The position numbers and the translations under genes were made by a program. From positions 1-64,000 of the forward strand of contig CAWIGB010000005.1 in NCBI GenBank assembly GCA_963835375.1: a stretch of DNA of 64,000 nucleotides, in the 5' to 3' direction. This document shows, piece by piece, positions 22,799-32,979 of the stretch (position 1 is its first letter; each line of letters starts with the position of its first letter). The notes beneath the pieces are model-generated. The model saw only the letters and a list, made by a program, of their open reading frames with translations, was not told where the DNA came from and made no database searches. Source of the DNA: Salinisphaera sp963835375 (GTDB taxonomy: Bacteria > Pseudomonadota > Gammaproteobacteria > Nevskiales > Salinisphaeraceae).

Positions 22799-22874
22799 TG
22801 GTGGAGCTGAGCGGGATCGAACCGCTGACCCCCTGCTTGCAAAGCAGGTGCTCTCCCAGCTGAGCTACAGCCCC
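22799..22874 (-). tRNA. tRNA-Ala (anticodon TGC)
   Basis: A 76-nt gene in the 16S-23S spacer. It opens GGGGCTGTAGCTCAGCTGGG, has anticodon stem-loop CCTGCTTTGCAAGCAGG, a GGTTCGATCC T-arm and an encoded CCA end. The acceptor stem GGGGCTG pairs with CAGCTCC apart from normal G-U pairs. Confidence 0.97.
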
Positions 22875-22895
22875 GAGGTCGAGACGCCTGAAAAC

Positions 22896-22972
22896 TGGTG
22901 GGTCTGGGAAGATTTGAACTTCCGACCTCACCCTTATCAGGGGTGCGCTCTGACCAACTGAGCTACAGACCC
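22896..22972 (-). tRNA. tRNA-Ile (anticodon GAT)
   Basis: A 77-nt gene between 16S and tRNA-Ala. It opens GGGTCTGTAGCTCAGTTGG, has anticodon loop CCTGATAAGG with GAT, T-arm GTTCAAATC, and an encoded CCA end. The Ile-Ala order is the classic gammaproteobacterial rrn arrangement. Confidence 0.97.
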
Positions 22973-23063
22973 AAAGCTATCGCGGCTTGCGCCGCCATGA
23001 CTGACCGCTAACGTGTAAGTGACTTGTGTGGGCACTCCCATGGGACAGCGTAAAGCCGTTCTC

Positions 23064-24608
<1,545 letters not shown>

Positions 24609-24730
24609 TTACTTCTAACTGGTGCACGATTGATCCAATCGTGCGAGTCATCCCAAGCTTTATGCTTTGGATGCTCTATAGGGCTTGGCTTAACGCCACC
24701 CCACAGGAGCACCCACACAAGTCACTTACA

Positions 24731-24745
24731 AGTTGTTAAAGATCT
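24731..24745 (-). promoter_or_regulatory. boxA antitermination site in the rrn leader
   Basis: The minus-strand sequence AGATCTTTAACAACT lies about 120 bases upstream of mature 16S and matches the boxA core CTTTAACA. Together with the spacer boxA it indicates Nus-dependent antitermination of the operon. Confidence 0.75.
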
Positions 24746-24804
24746 GCAATCTGCGTCGGCTAAACTAGCGCTTAACCGAAGCGTTGAATGTTGCGAGAGC
24801 GCGT

Positions 24805-24832
24805 ATTCTACGCCGTTCCAACACCCTGTCAA
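24805..24832 (-). promoter_or_regulatory. rrn promoter P2
   Basis: On the minus strand, -35 TTGACA (24827-24832) and -10 TAGAAT (24805-24810) are separated by 16 bases. A GC-rich discriminator, ACGCGCTCTCGC, follows, as expected for stringently controlled rRNA promoters. It lies about 200 bases upstream of 16S. Confidence 0.85.
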
Positions 24833-25065
24833 CCACTTTTTCGAACTTCTCGAAATCGTTGCTGACCGACTTTCGCACCGCCCCAAGGCGGCCCTCCAGT
24901 CTGCAACAAATCAACCGAATCAAGCAAATGCTTTTTTCTTCGATCTGTCACCTCAGCCGCCGAATCGCTCGTTAAACGAATCATCCGGAAACGCTGCCCC
25001 GCTAGCTTCGAAACCCCGGCGCCGCTGTGCGTTTGCAAATGCCGCTCCGTGTTGCGAGAGGGCGC

Positions 25066-25093
25066 ATTCTAGACCTTCGTCGCAGAGTGTCAA
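25066..25093 (-). promoter_or_regulatory. rrn promoter P1
   Basis: On the minus strand, -35 TTGACA (25088-25093) and -10 TAGAAT (25066-25071) have the same 16-base spacing as P2 and are followed by GCGCCCTCTCGCAACA, nearly the same initial block as P2. An A/T-rich patch (AAATTATTTCGCC) lies just upstream and may act as a weak UP element. P1 and P2 are 261 bases apart. Confidence 0.85.
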
Positions 25094-25161
25094 CGGATTT
25101 GGCGAAATAATTTGGCAACGGTCTCGAAACGCCTGCCACACGGTGTTTCTGGCGGCGCTGA

Positions 25162-26431
25162 TCAGCCGGCCTCGAGCTGCACGCGCGCAATCCGACGCTT
25201 GCCGACCTGGAGCAGACAGCTCTGGCCGGCATATACGGTGTGTCGGGCATCCTTGACGGGGTCACCGTCGAGACGCACTGCGCCCTGCTTGATCAGGCGC
25301 ATGCCTTCGCCGTTGCTCTGGGTGAGGCCGGCCGCCACAAGCAATGCCGCCATCTGCAGCCCCTCGGCATCGGCCGCCACAGATGTCACGGGCAAGTCCT
25401 CGGGCACCACGCCCTGGCGAAAACGAGACACGAATGCCTCGTGCGCAGCTGCCGCCGCCTGGTCGCCATGGAAGCGGGCCACGATCTCGCCGGCGAGCTT
25501 GTATTTGTAGTCGCGTGGGTTCGCCCCGCTTCAACCTCGCGACGATAGCCGCGATGGTGTCTGCCGGCTCGAACGAGAGCAGTTCGAAATAGCGCCACAT
25601 CAGATCGTCGGATATGGACATCAGCTTGCCGTACTGTTCGTTCGGCGCCTCGTCGATCCCACGTAATTGCCGAGCGATTTGGACATCTTGTTCACGCCGT
25701 CCAACCCTTCGAGCAGCGGCATGGTCAACACCGCCTGCGGCGCCTGCCCGTAGATCTGCTGCAGATGCCGGCCCATGAGCAGGTTGAACTTCTGATCGGT
25801 GCCGCCGAGCTCGAGGTCGGCCTCAAGCGCCACCGAGTCGTAGCCCTGCAGCAGCGGATACAGAAATTCGTGGATGGCAATCGGCTGGTTGGAGCTGATA
25901 GCGCTTGTGAAAATCGTCGCGCTCGAGCATGCGGGCCACTGTATGGGTGGCGGCGAGCTTGATCATGTCGGCGCCGGAGAATGCGTTCAGCCAGCTCGAG
26001 TTGAACACCACGCGCGTGCGATCGCGATCCAGTATCCGGAAGATCTGCGCCTCGTAGGTGCGCGCGTTGGCAGCCACCTCGGCTTCGGTCAGCGGTTTTC
26101 GCGTGACGTTCTTGCCGGTGGGGTCGCCGATCATGCCGGTGAAGTCGCCGATCAGAAAGACCACGTCGTGGCCCATGTCCTGGAACCAGCGCAGTTTGTT
26201 GAGCAGAACCGTATGGCCCAGATGCAGGTCGGGGGCCGTGGGATCGAAGCCCGCCTTGATCACCAGTCGCTCGCCGCTGGCGCTCGCTTTTTCGAAGCGC
26301 TCGCGGAATTCAGCTTCGGGAATGATCTCGTCCGCACCGCGGACGATCTCGGCCCAGTCTTGACTCGTCAACGCCTGCTCCGTTTCTGATATCGCTTGGC
26401 GCGCTAAGTCTAGGGCCTGTTGACGTTTCAT
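25162..26431 (-). CDS. tyrS: Tyrosyl-tRNA synthetase (three frame breaks)
   Basis: Charges tRNA-Tyr; a class I synthetase of the TyrRS-2 type common in proteobacteria. Visible in order are IKAGFDPTAPDLHLGH (the HIGH site), FLIGDFTGMIGDPTGKN, LELGGTDQKFNLLMGR, the KMSKSLGNYVG loop, and a C-terminal S4 RNA-binding domain (GMRLIKQGAVRLDGDPV). Breaks fall near 25895, 25655 and 25520. The ATG at 26431 lies inside a terminal inverted repeat, so the first residues (MKRQQAL) are repeat-encoded. The conserved part starts near TSQDWAEIVRGADEI, so a downstream TTG start is possible. It is the gene nearest the rrn promoters. Confidence 0.9.
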
Positions 26432-26584
26432 GCGAGACCACGCCGACAACCATCCGGCAACGATCGGGGAGGCGCAGCGATCTGTGACGTCGCGAGCGGT
26501 CACGAGCGAGCGGGAAACGCGGATTAGCGGCGCCATGACCGTGTGACCGAAGGGCCGGGACTCGCCCGAAATGACAACAGGCCT
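26412..26584. repeat. Short MITE-like element with terminal inverted repeats (copy T)
   Basis: An element of about 170 bases at the 5' end of tyrS. The left end reads AGGGCCTGTTGACGTTTCAT then GCGAGACC. The right end, on the opposite strand, reads GGCCTGTTGTCATTTCGGGC then GAGTCC. About 21 of 26 aligned positions match. The interior differs from copies A and B. It has no coding capacity of its own, but its left end supplies the likely tyrS start codon. It occupies most of the stretch between tyrS and the M23 gene. Confidence 0.65.
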
Positions 26585-26704
26585 CGAGGCGCTCGAAGTT
26601 GCCAAGTACCCGTGATTATGCTCTTTTAGGGCAAATCCGGCGGTGCGGCAGCGGGGGCGAGGCACGCCGGAACCACGCTCGGGTCAGCGGAACGACGGGA
26701 ATCT

Positions 26705-28165
26705 ATGGGCAAGCTTGTCGATCGGGATTATCTGTGGCTGCGTGAAACACCGCAGAAATCGCCGAGCTGGCGCCCCTGGGCGCCGGTCGCCCTGGTGCCG
26801 GTGGCCGCCGTGCTGGCCTGGTATCTCACTGCCCCGACATCCCCCTCGGCTGAGCACGATGCCGTGGCCCCGCCCGTGACACGCGCCCGTGTCCCGAGTT
26901 TCCGGAAGGCCCATGCCATGCCGGTCAACTTCAACTCGACATCGGGTACCACACGCGCGAAGCCGGCGGCCCGCCCTCTCCAGCTGGCCTTCGCACCAGC
27001 GGCGTCGCTCGCCGGCGGCAAGAACACACCGAGCGACATCAAACCGGGCTGGCAACGCATCACGATCGAGAACGGCGACACGCTCTCGCTGGCCTTCGCC
27101 CGCAACGGCCTGTCGTACATGGATTCGCTGCGCATCGCGCATATGCCACGCCTTGGACACTACTTCACGCGTGGGCTGCAGGCCGGCGATGTGCTCAAGG
27201 TCAAGGCCGACCATGATGGCCAAGTGCAACAGGTCAGCTATACCGTCGATGCGCTGCATCATCTCACCGTGCGCCGCAGCGATGACGGCTTCAAGGGCAC
27301 TCTAGCCGAGCGCTCGGCCCGGCACCAGCAGACGTCGGTAAGCGGCGTGATCCGCCACAGCTTCTACAAGGATGCGCTCGATGCAGGCCTGACCGACCGA
27401 CAGGCCGCCAGCTTGCATCACATCTTTTCCTGGGACGTGGATTTCGGCCGCGACATCCAGCCGGGCGATCGTTTCGTGGCCGTGTACGACGAGCTCTACG
27501 ACCACAACAAGAAGATCGGTGACGGCCCCATCCTGGCCGCGGCCCTGATCAACAACGGACACGTCATTCGCGCGGTACGCTACACCGCCAGTAACGGCCA
27601 CAGCGAGTACTACCGGCCGGACGGTCGGCCCATGCGTCAGGCGTTCGTGCGTGCGCCCGTGGACTACACGCACATCAGCTCGCCATTCAGTCTGAATCGC
27701 CTGCATCCCATCCTGCACCGGATTCGCCGGCACGAGGGCACCGATTACGCCGCCCCCGAAGGCACGCCGATTCATGCCACCGGCAACGGCCGGATCATCT
27801 TCCGCGGCCGACGTGGCGGTTACGGCAATGTGGTGATCATCCGCCACAACCCGCACATCACCATGCGCTTCGCACACATGTCGCGTTTCGCTGGCGGTCT
27901 GCACGTCGGCAGCCAAGTACGGCAGGGCCAGACCATCGGCTACGTCGGCATGACCGGTCTCGCCACCGGGCCGCACGTGCATTATGAATTCCGGGTCGAC
28001 GGCAAGCCGCGTAACCCGCAGACCGTGGCCCTGCCCGGAGCGCCGCCCCTGCAGGGCCATCAACTGGCCGCATTCAAATCTCGGCACGCTGACGTCATCG
28101 CGAAGCTCGACAACATGACCGATGACGCCAGGGTTCGCATGGCCTCGGCTGCCGATTCGCCTTGA
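26705..28165 (+). CDS. M23 metallopeptidase, OapA/LysM-LytM type (murein endopeptidase)
   Basis: A 486-residue envelope protein with an N-terminal cytoplasmic stub and one membrane anchor (WAPVALVPVAAVLAWYL). An OapA/LysM-like module around residues 115-165 (RITIENGDTLSLAFARNGLS) is followed by a C-terminal LytM domain. The zinc ligands are intact: HxxxD in RRHEGTDYAAPEGTP and HxH in GPHVHYEF. It should cleave peptidoglycan cross-links in the periplasm, as MepM-like enzymes do. Its stop overlaps the anmK start by one base (TGATG), linking wall turnover to muropeptide recycling. This gene pair next to tyrS and erpA is common in gammaproteobacteria. Confidence 0.92.
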   Translation: MGKLVDRDYLWLRETPQKSPSWRPWAPVALVPVAAVLAWYLTAPTSPSAEHDAVAPPVTRARVPSFRKAHAMPVNFNSTSGTTRAKPAARPLQLAFAPAASLAGGKNTPSDIKPGWQRITIENGDTLSLAFARNGLSYMDSLRIAHMPRLGHYFTRGLQAGDVLKVKADHDGQVQQVSYTVDALHHLTVRRSDDGFKGTLAERSARHQQTSVSGVIRHSFYKDALDAGLTDRQAASLHHIFSWDVDFGRDIQPGDRFVAVYDELYDHNKKIGDGPILAAALINNGHVIRAVRYTASNGHSEYYRPDGRPMRQAFVRAPVDYTHISSPFSLNRLHPILHRIRRHEGTDYAAPEGTPIHATGNGRIIFRGRRGGYGNVVIIRHNPHITMRFAHMSRFAGGLHVGSQVRQGQTIGYVGMTGLATGPHVHYEFRVDGKPRNPQTVALPGAPPLQGHQLAAFKSRHADVIAKLDNMTDDARVRMASAADSP

Positions 28166-29322
28166 TGACGCCGGCCGACTGCTACGTTGGACTGATGTCC
28201 GGCACCAGCGTGGACGCGGTTGATGCCATCGTGGCCCGCTTTTCCGATGCCTCCCCTCGCCCCGAGATTCTGGCGACTCATAGCGAAGCGCCACCGCAGC
28301 GCCTGCGCGAGGAACTGCTGGCGCTGTCCGGCGCCGACCGCCGCCTCAGCCTGCTCGAATTCGGCCATCTCGATCAGTCGGTCGGACGCTGGTTTGCCGA
28401 CGCGGCCAACACGGCCATCGCCGGGGCCGGACTGACACCGCGCCAGATCGGCGCAATCGGCAGCCACGGCCAGACCATCTGGCACGCTCCGGACGATGAG
28501 CCGGCCTTCAGCCTGCAGATCGGCGCGGCGCCGCGCATCGCCGCGGAAACGGGCTGTGCCGTCGTATCGGATTTCCGCAACGCGGACATCGCGCTCGGCG
28601 GCCAGGGCGCGCCTCTGGTCTGCGCGTTCCATGGCGCCCTGTTCGCCCATCCCGATGCCAACCGGGTCGCGGTGAACATCGGCGGCATTGCCAACATCAC
28701 CCTGCTCCCCAGCACCGCTCATGCCGATCCGACGACGATTCGCGGTTTCGATACCGGCCCGGGCAACGGCCTGATGGACGCCTGGATCCAACGCAGCCTA
28801 GGCTGCAATCACGATGCTGAAGGCGCCTGGGCAGCCTCGGGATGCGTCGACGGCGAACTCCTGGCGCAGCTGCTCGGCGACAGTTACTTCGATCGCGAGC
28901 CGCCCAAGAGCACCGGCCGCGAATATTTCGGGCTCGCCTGGCTGGATCGGCGCCTGACCACACTCGGGCGGACACTCGCGCCGGCGAATGTTCAGGCCAC
29001 GCTGTGCGAGCTGACGGCGATCACTATCGCGGATGCCGTCGCCCGGTTCGGGCCGGGCCAGGAGACGCTCTACCTATGCGGCGGCGGTGTGCACAACCGA
29101 TACTTGGTGGAGCGCATCGCCGCACTGGCCGCCCCACGGGCCGTCGAAACCACCGAACAACTGGGTCTCGATCCGGACTGCATCGAAGCGCTTGCCTTCG
29201 CTTGGCTGGCGCGTCAGCGACTGCTCGACCGCCCGGGCAATGCCCCGGGCGTCACCGGCGCCAGCGGCTTGGCGGTACTGGGCGGCTGGCACGCCGCACC
29301 GACGGCCGCGCGACCCACGTAA
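28165..29322 (+). CDS. anmK: Anhydro-N-acetylmuramic acid kinase
   Basis: Phosphorylates and opens 1,6-anhydro-MurNAc released during cell-wall recycling, giving MurNAc-6-phosphate. The 385-residue protein has the ATP-binding loop YVGLMSGTSVDAVDA at the N-terminus, GSHGQTIWHAP near residue 95, DFRNADIALGGQGAPL near residue 135 and FDTGPGNGLMDAW near residue 195. I use the ATG at 28165, which overlaps the upstream peptidase stop. AmpD, encoded about 9 kb away, acts one step earlier in the same recycling pathway. Confidence 0.95.
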   Translation: MTPADCYVGLMSGTSVDAVDAIVARFSDASPRPEILATHSEAPPQRLREELLALSGADRRLSLLEFGHLDQSVGRWFADAANTAIAGAGLTPRQIGAIGSHGQTIWHAPDDEPAFSLQIGAAPRIAAETGCAVVSDFRNADIALGGQGAPLVCAFHGALFAHPDANRVAVNIGGIANITLLPSTAHADPTTIRGFDTGPGNGLMDAWIQRSLGCNHDAEGAWAASGCVDGELLAQLLGDSYFDREPPKSTGREYFGLAWLDRRLTTLGRTLAPANVQATLCELTAITIADAVARFGPGQETLYLCGGGVHNRYLVERIAALAAPRAVETTEQLGLDPDCIEALAFAWLARQRLLDRPGNAPGVTGASGLAVLGGWHAAPTAARPT

Positions 29323-29331
29323 CCCGGCCAA

Positions 29332-29454
29332 TCATCGCGCCGGGCAGGAGCGAACGAATCGGCCACAGCCGCAGGTGGTCGTGGCGTTGGGATTGCGGAT
29401 CACGAACTGCGCCGCGCTGCGCGCGAGCTTTGCTTCGCAAAGCTTGAGCATCAT
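29332..29454 (-). pseudogene. Partial duplicate of the erpA 3' end (40-codon reading frame)
   Basis: Directly downstream of erpA, 47 bases (29366-29412) are identical to the erpA 3' end (29538-29584). In the same reading frame they give AQFVIRNPNATTTCGCG, including two of the Fe-S-ligand Cys codons. A short frame from an ATG at 29454 begins MMLKLCEAKLARSAAQFVIR and ends after RFVRSCPAR. Similarity to erpA continues weakly a few bases past the identical block. It lacks the first cluster ligand and is too short to be an A-type carrier. It could be a duplication remnant or a mis-assembly. Confidence 0.55.
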
Positions 29455-29515
29455 CGATCACCCCGCGTCGCCTGCGGCGAAGCCGCCCCTCGAGGGGCGG
29501 GCGCGCAGGCCATGC

Positions 29516-29884
29516 CTAAACCGCGAACGAGTTGCCGCAGCCGCAGGTGGTCGTGGCGTTGGGATTGCGGATCACGAACTGCGCGCCCTCGACCCCATCC
29601 GAGAAATCGATTTCGGCGCCCATCAGATAAAGCACGCTCATCGGATCGACCAATAGCGTCACGCCTTGCTTTTCGATGAGGGTGTCGCCTTCCTCGACGT
29701 TGTCGTCGAAGGTGAAACCGTACTGGAACCCCGAACAACCGCCGCCGGAGACAAATACGCGCAGCTTGAGGGCCTCGTTGTCCTCGTCTTCAAGCAACTC
29801 CTTGACCTTCGTGGCGGCCGCGTCGGTGAAGACCAGCGCCGCCTGGTCGGCGTCTTGGTCGATGGTTTCAGTGGCAGTACTCAT
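29516..29884 (-). CDS. erpA: Iron-sulfur cluster insertion protein ErpA (A-type carrier)
   Basis: Carries Fe-S clusters to apo-enzymes such as isoprenoid-synthesis IspG/IspH. The 122-residue protein has the three conserved ligands in SGGGCSGFQYGFTFDD and TTTCGCGNSF. The start MSTATETIDQDADQAALVF at 29884 gives the usual length; an upstream extension is poorly coding. The Asp/Glu-rich N-terminus and the KELLEDEDNEALKLRVFVSGG segment are typical of ErpA rather than IscA. It is followed by a partial duplicate of its own 3' end. argC lies upstream on the same strand. Confidence 0.95.
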   Translation of the reverse strand: MSTATETIDQDADQAALVFTDAAATKVKELLEDEDNEALKLRVFVSGGGCSGFQYGFTFDDNVEEGDTLIEKQGVTLLVDPMSVLYLMGAEIDFSDGVEGAQFVIRNPNATTTCGCGNSFAV

Positions 29885-29967
29885 AAGCGTTGTCCGTGTC
29901 GAACCCGCGATAACTATCATACGACATCAGTGCGACGCGCGGGTTTTCAAGAGATATCGGAAAATTT

Positions 29968-31008
29968 TCAGGGCACCGGCGCAGTCGCGGTGAGTCCGCG
30001 AGTCTCGGGCGCGCCGATCATCAGATTGAAGCACTGCACCGCCTGTCCGGCCGCGCCCTTGACCAGATTGTCGATGGTCGAAAGAACCACCGCCTGGTCG
30101 CCCACCAATGGACGATGCACAGCGATGCGGCACATGTTGGTCGCCCGCACATGACGCGTTTCGGGCGTGCCGCCCGCGGCCAGCACGTCGACGAACGGCT
30201 CGTCGACGTAGGCTTGCTCGTACAGCGCCTGCAGATCCGCCTCGGCGGTCAGCGCTGCATATAGTGTGGCATGGATGCCACGCACCATTGGCACCAGATG
30301 CGGCACGAAGGTCAGCCCGACCTCGCGCTGCGCCAGCTCGCCGAGAAACTGTCGGATCTCCGGCAGATGGCGATGGCCGGATACGCCGTAGGCCTTGAAC
30401 GAATCGGTGGCCTCGGCAAACAGGAAACCGGGCGCGAGCTTCATGCCGGCGCCGGAAACGCCGGTCTTGGCATCCGCGATAAGCCGGTCGAGATCCACGA
30501 TGCCGGCGTCGACCAGCGGCTTGAATCCGAGCAGGATCGCGGTCGGGTAACAGCCCGGGCAGGCGACCAGATCGGCCGCGGCGATGGCATCGCGCCGACC
30601 GAGTTCGGGCAGTCCGTAGACCGCGCGCTCGATGAGTTCGGGCGCAGCGTGCTCGGTGTTGTACCACCGTGCCCAGAGCTCGGGATCGCGCAGCCTGAAA
30701 TCCGCGGACAGGTCGACAACGCGCACGCCCGCCGCGAGCAGACGCGGCACGTCATGCATGGCCGCCGCGTGCGGCGTGGCGAAGAACACCACGTCACACT
30801 CTTCGAGGCGCCCCTCCTCCGGCGTGGCGAAAGCCAGATCGACCACGCCGCGCAGCTGCGGGTAAGCGTCGGCCACCGGCGTTCCGGCCGCGCTGCGCGA
30901 GGTGACGGCCACGATCTCGGCATCGGGATGGGCCGACAACAGTCGCAGCAGTTCAGCTCCGGCGTAGCCCGTACCGCCCACCAGACCTATTTTCTGCCTG
31001 CCTGCCAT
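29968..31008 (-). CDS. argC: N-acetyl-gamma-glutamyl-phosphate reductase
   Basis: The third step of arginine synthesis: NADPH-dependent reduction of N-acetylglutamyl phosphate. The 346-residue protein has the nucleotide-binding motif GLVGGTGYAGAELLRLL at the N-terminus, the catalytic Cys in ACPGCYPTAILLGF near residue 150, and the GVSGAGMKLAP and SGHRHLPEI blocks. The ATG at 31008 (MAGRQKIG) is the natural start; longer readings run into the divergent ClC region. It lies 83 bases upstream of erpA, an arrangement seen in many gammaproteobacteria. Confidence 0.96.
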   Translation of the reverse strand: MAGRQKIGLVGGTGYAGAELLRLLSAHPDAEIVAVTSRSAAGTPVADAYPQLRGVVDLAFATPEEGRLEECDVVFFATPHAAAMHDVPRLLAAGVRVVDLSADFRLRDPELWARWYNTEHAAPELIERAVYGLPELGRRDAIAAADLVACPGCYPTAILLGFKPLVDAGIVDLDRLIADAKTGVSGAGMKLAPGFLFAEATDSFKAYGVSGHRHLPEIRQFLGELAQREVGLTFVPHLVPMVRGIHATLYAALTAEADLQALYEQAYVDEPFVDVLAAGGTPETRHVRATNMCRIAVHRPLVGDQAVVLSTIDNLVKGAAGQAVQCFNLMIGAPETRGLTATAPVP

Positions 31009-31095
31009 GACTCGATCGCTGTCACCGTGAAAAATGTAGCCGCATACTACACCCGCACTTCGTCGAACCCCAGCCAGAGAGGTCGCCACAGCCGC

Positions 31096-32886
31096 ATGCC
31101 GTCGAGATCTCGCATCGCGCATTGGCGCCGGCGTCTGCGGCGCGCCTGGTCTCGTCGCACCGAGCGCTGGCGCGGCCAGCTGGCGGATGTCGAGAACACG
31201 CCGGGCCTGGGCCTGCTTTGCCTGATGGGCGCAGCCACCGGCGGACTGGCCGGCGCCGCGATCCTCGTGTTGTACGGGCTGATCCAGGCGCTGCAACTGC
31301 CGCTGTTCGCAGCCTTTGGCGATCACCAGTCCACGTTCGTGGAATCCGACCTGGCTTTCCGCCTGGCCGTGCCGATTCTTGGCGCACTTGCGCTCGGCCT
31401 GATCGTGGAATGGCGGCACAAGCCGCTCGAGAACGGCATCGTGCACGTCATCGAGCGTCTGATGTATTACCAGGGCCTGCTGCCACTGCGGGCGGCGCTG
31501 GTCGATCTCGCCGCCTCGGCGATCTCGATCGCCACCGGCCAGTCGGTCGGCCGCGAGGGCACCGCGGTACATGCCGGCGCGTTCACCGGCAGCTGGCTGG
31601 CGCGGCGGCTGTCGCTGCCCAACAACAGCGTGCGCACCCTGGTCGGCTGCGGCACGGCGGCCGGTATCGCAGCATCGTTCAATACGCCGCTGGCGGCGGT
31701 GATCTTCGCGATGGAAGTGGTGATGATGGAATACACCATCGCCGGGTTCGCGCCGATCATTCTCGCTGCGGTGACGGGTTCGCTGGTCACGCTGGACCTG
31801 CCCAACGTGCACCCGGGCCTGATCGGCGCCGCCGAGCATTTCCATGCCGCCGAGCTGCCCGTAATGACTGCGATGGGGCTGGCCCTGGGTGCGCTCGGCG
31901 GCGGCTTCACCCGCGTGATCGGCCAGATCGTGCCGCATCTCGCCAAGGTGCGAATCAGCCTGCGCATGGCGCTGGCCGGCCTGGTCACCGGCATCCTCGC
32001 CACCGTCTTTCCACAGATCATGGGGCTGGGCTTCGAGACCGTGAACCGCGCCCTGGACGGCGACTACGGCGCCAGCATGTCGCTCGGCATCGGCCTTGCC
32101 AAGCTGGTGGCCACACTGTTCGCCGTGGCCGCGGCGATCCCCGGCGGGGTCATCCTGCCGATGTTCGTCACCGGCGCGGCACTGGGCAGCGCTTTCGGCG
32201 CGGCCGCCGCCGGCGTGCTGCCGATTTCGGTCAGCGGCCCGGGACTGTATGCCCTGCTGGGCATCGGCGCGATGATGGCCGCGGTGCTGCAGGCGCCGCT
32301 GTCGGCACTGGTCGCCGTGCTGGAGTTGTCCGGTCAGACCGACATGGTGCTGCCGGGGATGCTGGTGATCATCGCCGCGCTCGTCGTCTCGCGCCGGATC
32401 GCCGTCTCGGACTCCATCTTCCGTCTGCTGCTGCGCCGACGCGGCCTGGATTATCGCAACGACCCGGTCTCGCAGTACCTGCGACGCGCCAGCGTGCTCA
32501 ATACGATGAACCGCCGCTTCCGCGTGCTCGATGCGAAGACCACGCGAGGCGCGGTCGCCGACGCGCTGGAAGCCGGCATCGAATGGCTGCTGATCCGGCC
32601 GGCCGAAGGCCGCGCCCAGCTCATGCGCCCCGACGACCTCAAGCGCATGCTGGCAGAGGACGACGGCGACCCGGAGCGCGAGATCGACCTGATGGATATC
32701 CCGGCGCATCGGGCCGATGCCTACCCGATCGATGTCCGGGCCAGTCTTCAGGAAGCCTACGACCAGTTCGAATCGACCGAAGCCGAGGCGCTGGTGGTTC
32801 AGCGCGCGACCTCGCTCACCGGCCGCCGGCCGACGCCTTACGGCATTCTCACCCCCGCCGCCGTGGCCGCCACCTACCGTCGTTGA
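31096..32886 (+). CDS. ClC-family chloride channel/transporter
   Basis: A 596-residue inner-membrane protein with the ClC fold. The gating-glutamate motif is kept (GQSVGREGTAVHAGAF). The third selectivity motif appears as PGGVILPMFVTGA. The first is altered to LENGIVHVIERL, away from the classical GSGIP. The FNTPLAAVIFAMEVVMMEY segment and the C-terminal membrane helices are typical. About 150 C-terminal residues form a soluble region (LMRPDDLKRMLAEDDGD onward) that may be CBS-like, although I cannot prove two CBS repeats. The start MPSRSRIAHWRRR at 31096 has a positively charged cytoplasmic N-terminus. It may exchange chloride or another anion for protons. Confidence 0.88.
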   Translation: MPSRSRIAHWRRRLRRAWSRRTERWRGQLADVENTPGLGLLCLMGAATGGLAGAAILVLYGLIQALQLPLFAAFGDHQSTFVESDLAFRLAVPILGALALGLIVEWRHKPLENGIVHVIERLMYYQGLLPLRAALVDLAASAISIATGQSVGREGTAVHAGAFTGSWLARRLSLPNNSVRTLVGCGTAAGIAASFNTPLAAVIFAMEVVMMEYTIAGFAPIILAAVTGSLVTLDLPNVHPGLIGAAEHFHAAELPVMTAMGLALGALGGGFTRVIGQIVPHLAKVRISLRMALAGLVTGILATVFPQIMGLGFETVNRALDGDYGASMSLGIGLAKLVATLFAVAAAIPGGVILPMFVTGAALGSAFGAAAAGVLPISVSGPGLYALLGIGAMMAAVLQAPLSALVAVLELSGQTDMVLPGMLVIIAALVVSRRIAVSDSIFRLLLRRRGLDYRNDPVSQYLRRASVLNTMNRRFRVLDAKTTRGAVADALEAGIEWLLIRPAEGRAQLMRPDDLKRMLAEDDGDPEREIDLMDIPAHRADAYPIDVRASLQEAYDQFESTEAEALVVQRATSLTGRRPTPYGILTPAAVAATYRR

Positions 32887-32979
32887 CCGCGACACGAGGT
32901 CGCGGCCGGGCCACGGGCCGTATGTGACCGATACAATGACGCGGTCGTCCTAGCCACCCACACGCTGCCGGAGTCACCG

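Noticed and set aside
29429..29447. The AGCTTTGC...GCAAAGCT hairpin downstream of erpA as a terminator.
   Set aside because: The stem is good but no T-run follows in either direction, so it is not a standard terminator.
29968..32895. A 975-codon minus-strand frame extending argC upstream.
   Set aside because: Everything upstream of 31008 is antisense to the well-conserved ClC gene and has no protein-like conservation.
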